Below are positions 61,713 through 64,000 of a stretch of DNA of 64,000 nt, piece after piece. The number at the start of each line of letters is the position of its first letter. Positions within the stretch are counted from its first letter, which is position 1. The notes beneath the pieces are model-generated. The model was not told the DNA's origin and did no database searches. It saw only the letters and a program-made list of their open reading frames with translations. Source of the stretch: Heterotrichella gracilis (taxonomy: Eukaryota; Sar; Xanthophyceae; Tribonematales; Xanthonemataceae). The stretch is taken from positions 1 to 64,000 of the forward strand of contig JAULBX010025165.1 in assembly GCA_032358255.1 (NCBI GenBank), in the 5' to 3' direction. Position numbers and translations under genes: made by a program.

Positions 61713-63906
61713 ATGGCCACCCTAACTGCCACCGCCCTCACCCACCGCCCTGCAAGCACCCGCGCAGCGGGCCCCACAGCCCACCACACCACCATTGCCA
61801 CCCTCGCACCCCCATTCCGTGCCCCGCGCTTCGCCCCCGCCCCACGCCACACCCTCACCAGCACCCACAAAGCCTCATGGCACTTCTCCTCCTCCCGCCG
61901 TGCCCCCTTCCGTGGCGCGCCCCCCTTGCCAGCGGCAGCCACAGCCATCGAGCTGCACCTGGATGACGCCACTGCCGGCGCCCTTAAAACCCTAGAGAAC
62001 CCTAATGGGAATGGCAGCAGTGCGTGCGAGGCGCTGTCCTACTTCTTTGGGCGGTGGGCACACATTGAGCAGGGGAGCAGCAGCCTCAGTGCAGAGGAGT
62101 CAGGTGGGGTGGGGTGGGGTGGGGTGGGCAACCCTTGGCGTGGGGGTGAGGTGATACGCAGCACGCTCTAGCTAGGGAGGGGTGCAATGTCTCACCTCAA
62201 GGATGAGCACGGTGGGCAAGTTCACAGAGTGCAAAATTTATCTTGTCCAAGGTTCAGGTAGTGCAGGCTGGGGCAGGGGTCTGTGGTGCCAGCTCAAGTG
62301 TGGCTCGCTCAGCTGGAACTTCTCTTGCCTCTATCCCTCCATCTTGCACCCGCATCGCCGCTCGTGCACCAGCCACTGCAACCCCTCCGCACCCCACACA
62401 CACACCCCTCTTCACCACCACCACCCCCTCCGCACCCCCCCCGCAGAGCTTGCCTTCCGCGTGGCCGCCAACCTTGAGGAGCTGCTTGCACCCGGGAAGG
62501 AGGGGGGCCTGAGGGGGCAGGTGGCAGATGCGAGCCTGCCTCTCATTGAGCGCCTGGTGGCACTGAGCGTGACCGGGGTGGAGGGGGTAAGTTGGGGCAG
62601 GAGGAGGGGGCAGTGGGGCAGGACTCTTGAAGTGAAGTGATATGGACGGGGGTTGGCTGGAAAGTGCCACCTTGCATGGGGGGTTTTATATGGTGCTTTG
62701 GAGGGGGGGGATCACATGAGGGGCTGCGCTGGCTCTGCGCTCCGGCCGCATGGCTTTAACCCTAACCAAACTTGAACACTGCCATCAACACCCGCACATC
62801 CTGCCCATCCCCCCTGCTCAATCACTCCATAAAGTACACTACACCTCCTGCATACTTTCCGGGATTACCTGAGGTACATCCCTTCCCATTTCCATCTTCC
62901 CTTTGTAGCCCCTCTCGCACCAGCCTGTTCTGTTCGACGCCTCACACCCTACCCACCCATTACCCGCCTCCCCCCACCCCCAGGATGGCCCCGCCCCCTC
63001 CCGCACCGGCCTGTTCAAGCAGGTTGTGTTTGATTGCCTCACACACGCGCTGCCCGCCACCACCCGCCCCGCATCCTACCAGGCGCTGGTGGCTGGGCCC
63101 TTCCTGCGTACATTGGCCCTGGCACTACATGACTGCATCTACGACAATGACGGATGGGTGTTTGAGGTGGGGTTGAGGGGGGGGGAGTTAACATCGGTGC
63201 TACGTGTGTGTGGGAGGTGGAGGGGGGTCACTGGATGGTGTGCTGAGTTGGGGTGTGTGTGCAAAGGGAGATTTCCGTGCCCGCGCTGTCAATTTGACCC
63301 GGCATTTCGGGGGTTGACCTAGTGCAAATCTTACCACTGAACCTCCCCTATCTTTGGACACCCACTTATTCACCCACCCTGTCAAAACCTGCCCATCCGG
63401 AATAGGGTCAAAGAGTTTCTTAAACAGCATTGCCTCTTGCCTACGCATACTTTTTGTTATTTGAAGTTTGTACGTATTATTCGTGGAAACAAAATCATTT
63501 GAATAAAATATATTATAGAGCAGTTGTGACAAACTCTGTATCATTTTTAAGCAATGGTGTGCTTGAAAACTTCCCGTGGTTTGGCTTTTGTCGTTTTTGA
63601 GGCAGGAATATTGTGAAGCAATCGTAAGAAGTGACACGTTATCCATTATCTTATGTACTTTGAGCTGTGGTTGGAGATTAGTAATGAAAGCCGCTCTTGT
63701 ATGTACAAATGCAGTATATATCGCGTGTTCATAAAATCATCACATGCGTTGAATCTCGTTTTCCTTACCCCTGCTCCCTTGCCCAGGTTGAGTTGGACCA
63801 CGTTGAGTCGCTGCTGGTTGAGCTGCTGCCCGACAGGAATCAGGGGGAGCGGGTGGCGGCGCTGGCGGCACAGACGGGGAACGCGCAGGCGCTGATGGAT
63901 GTGCAG
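61713..63906 (+). CDS. Putative plastid-targeted protein of unknown function (3' partial)
   Basis: Four exons join in frame: 61713-62103, 62447-62586, 62984-63166, 63787-63906, with a good donor (CAGGTGAGG) at the end; the gene continues right of the window. The 278 visible residues start with about 70 residues rich in Thr, Ala, Pro, Arg and Ser and almost without acids, typical of a plastid transit peptide in algae. The rest is helical, Leu/Ala-rich: ALSYFFGRWAHIEQGSSSL, ELAFRVAANLEELL, FKQVVFDCLTHALP, LALALHDCIYDNDGWVF and HVESLLVELLPDRNQGERV. I do not recognise a domain. The pattern of paired amphipathic helices could be a helical-repeat scaffold, but that is a guess. The intron before exon 3 contains a copy of that exon's start. 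Confidence 0.65.
62885..62950 (+). repeat. Echo of exon 3 start in unknown plastid gene
   Basis: The segment around CGCACCAGCCTGTTCTGTTC repeats, in decayed and slightly shortened form, the start of exon 3 at about 62990-63050. No in-phase acceptor precedes it closely. Confidence 0.7.
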
Positions 63907-64000
63907 GTGAGGGGGGACTGGACATGCACTCGTGGTGGGAGGTTTGGGGCAAGAGTTGTAGAGGGGGCGGGGGGCTTTGAGGGAGGGAACAGATGTGACG

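Overview
The window reads as nuclear DNA of a green alga (core Chlorophyta). The genes are broken into many short GC-rich exons with GT-AG introns, and the products are plant-type: HCF164, an ABC1K1-like plastid kinase, plant-type COG7, and a Golgi GH43 galactosidase homologue. Interstitial telomere-like motifs are of the TTTAGGG type, not the TTTTAGGG type of Chlamydomonas. The species cannot be named from the sequence. No organelle, bacterial or viral block was seen, and no rRNA, tRNA or CRISPR array was recognised.

Layout, left to right: COG7 (+, 5' end outside the window); a SANT-like nuclear protein (-); SRP54 (-); HCF164 thylakoid thioredoxin (-); a GH43 type II Golgi enzyme (+); a metaxin-like outer-mitochondrial-membrane protein (+); a secreted PstS-like phosphate-binding-fold protein (-); an ABC1K1/PGR6-like plastid kinase (-); a 25-exon LRR-transmembrane-TKL receptor kinase (+); and a plastid-targeted protein of unknown function that runs off the right edge (+). 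Eight genes could be spliced to a complete frame or to the window edge with all exon phases matching, which supports the models. Functionally the set is mixed: Golgi and secretion (COG7, SRP54, GH43), plastid (HCF164, ABC1K1, the last gene), mitochondrion (metaxin) and cell surface (LRR kinase, PstS-like protein). No operon-like logic is visible. HCF164/GH43 and ABC1K1/LRR kinase are head-to-head pairs.

Two things stand out. First, nearly every gene carries decayed copies of its own exon edges inside the neighbouring intron. I call them exon-edge echoes: tens of coding bases, the splice site, and some intron. Many are tandem units of 75-100 bp, and several units also contain the telomere-like motif CCCTAAA/TTTAGGG. 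One GH43 intron has matching sequence at its donor and acceptor, as expected if a tandem duplication created it. Second, the receptor kinase joins two LRR ectodomains, each with its own N-terminal cap, to a non-RD TKL kinase. Its LRRs are encoded mostly one per exon with phase-2 introns throughout, the architecture of land-plant LRR receptor kinases but with a different, Trp-containing repeat.

Transposons are sparse: one 5'-truncated LINE tail in a PstS-like intron and a few fold-back inverted repeats.
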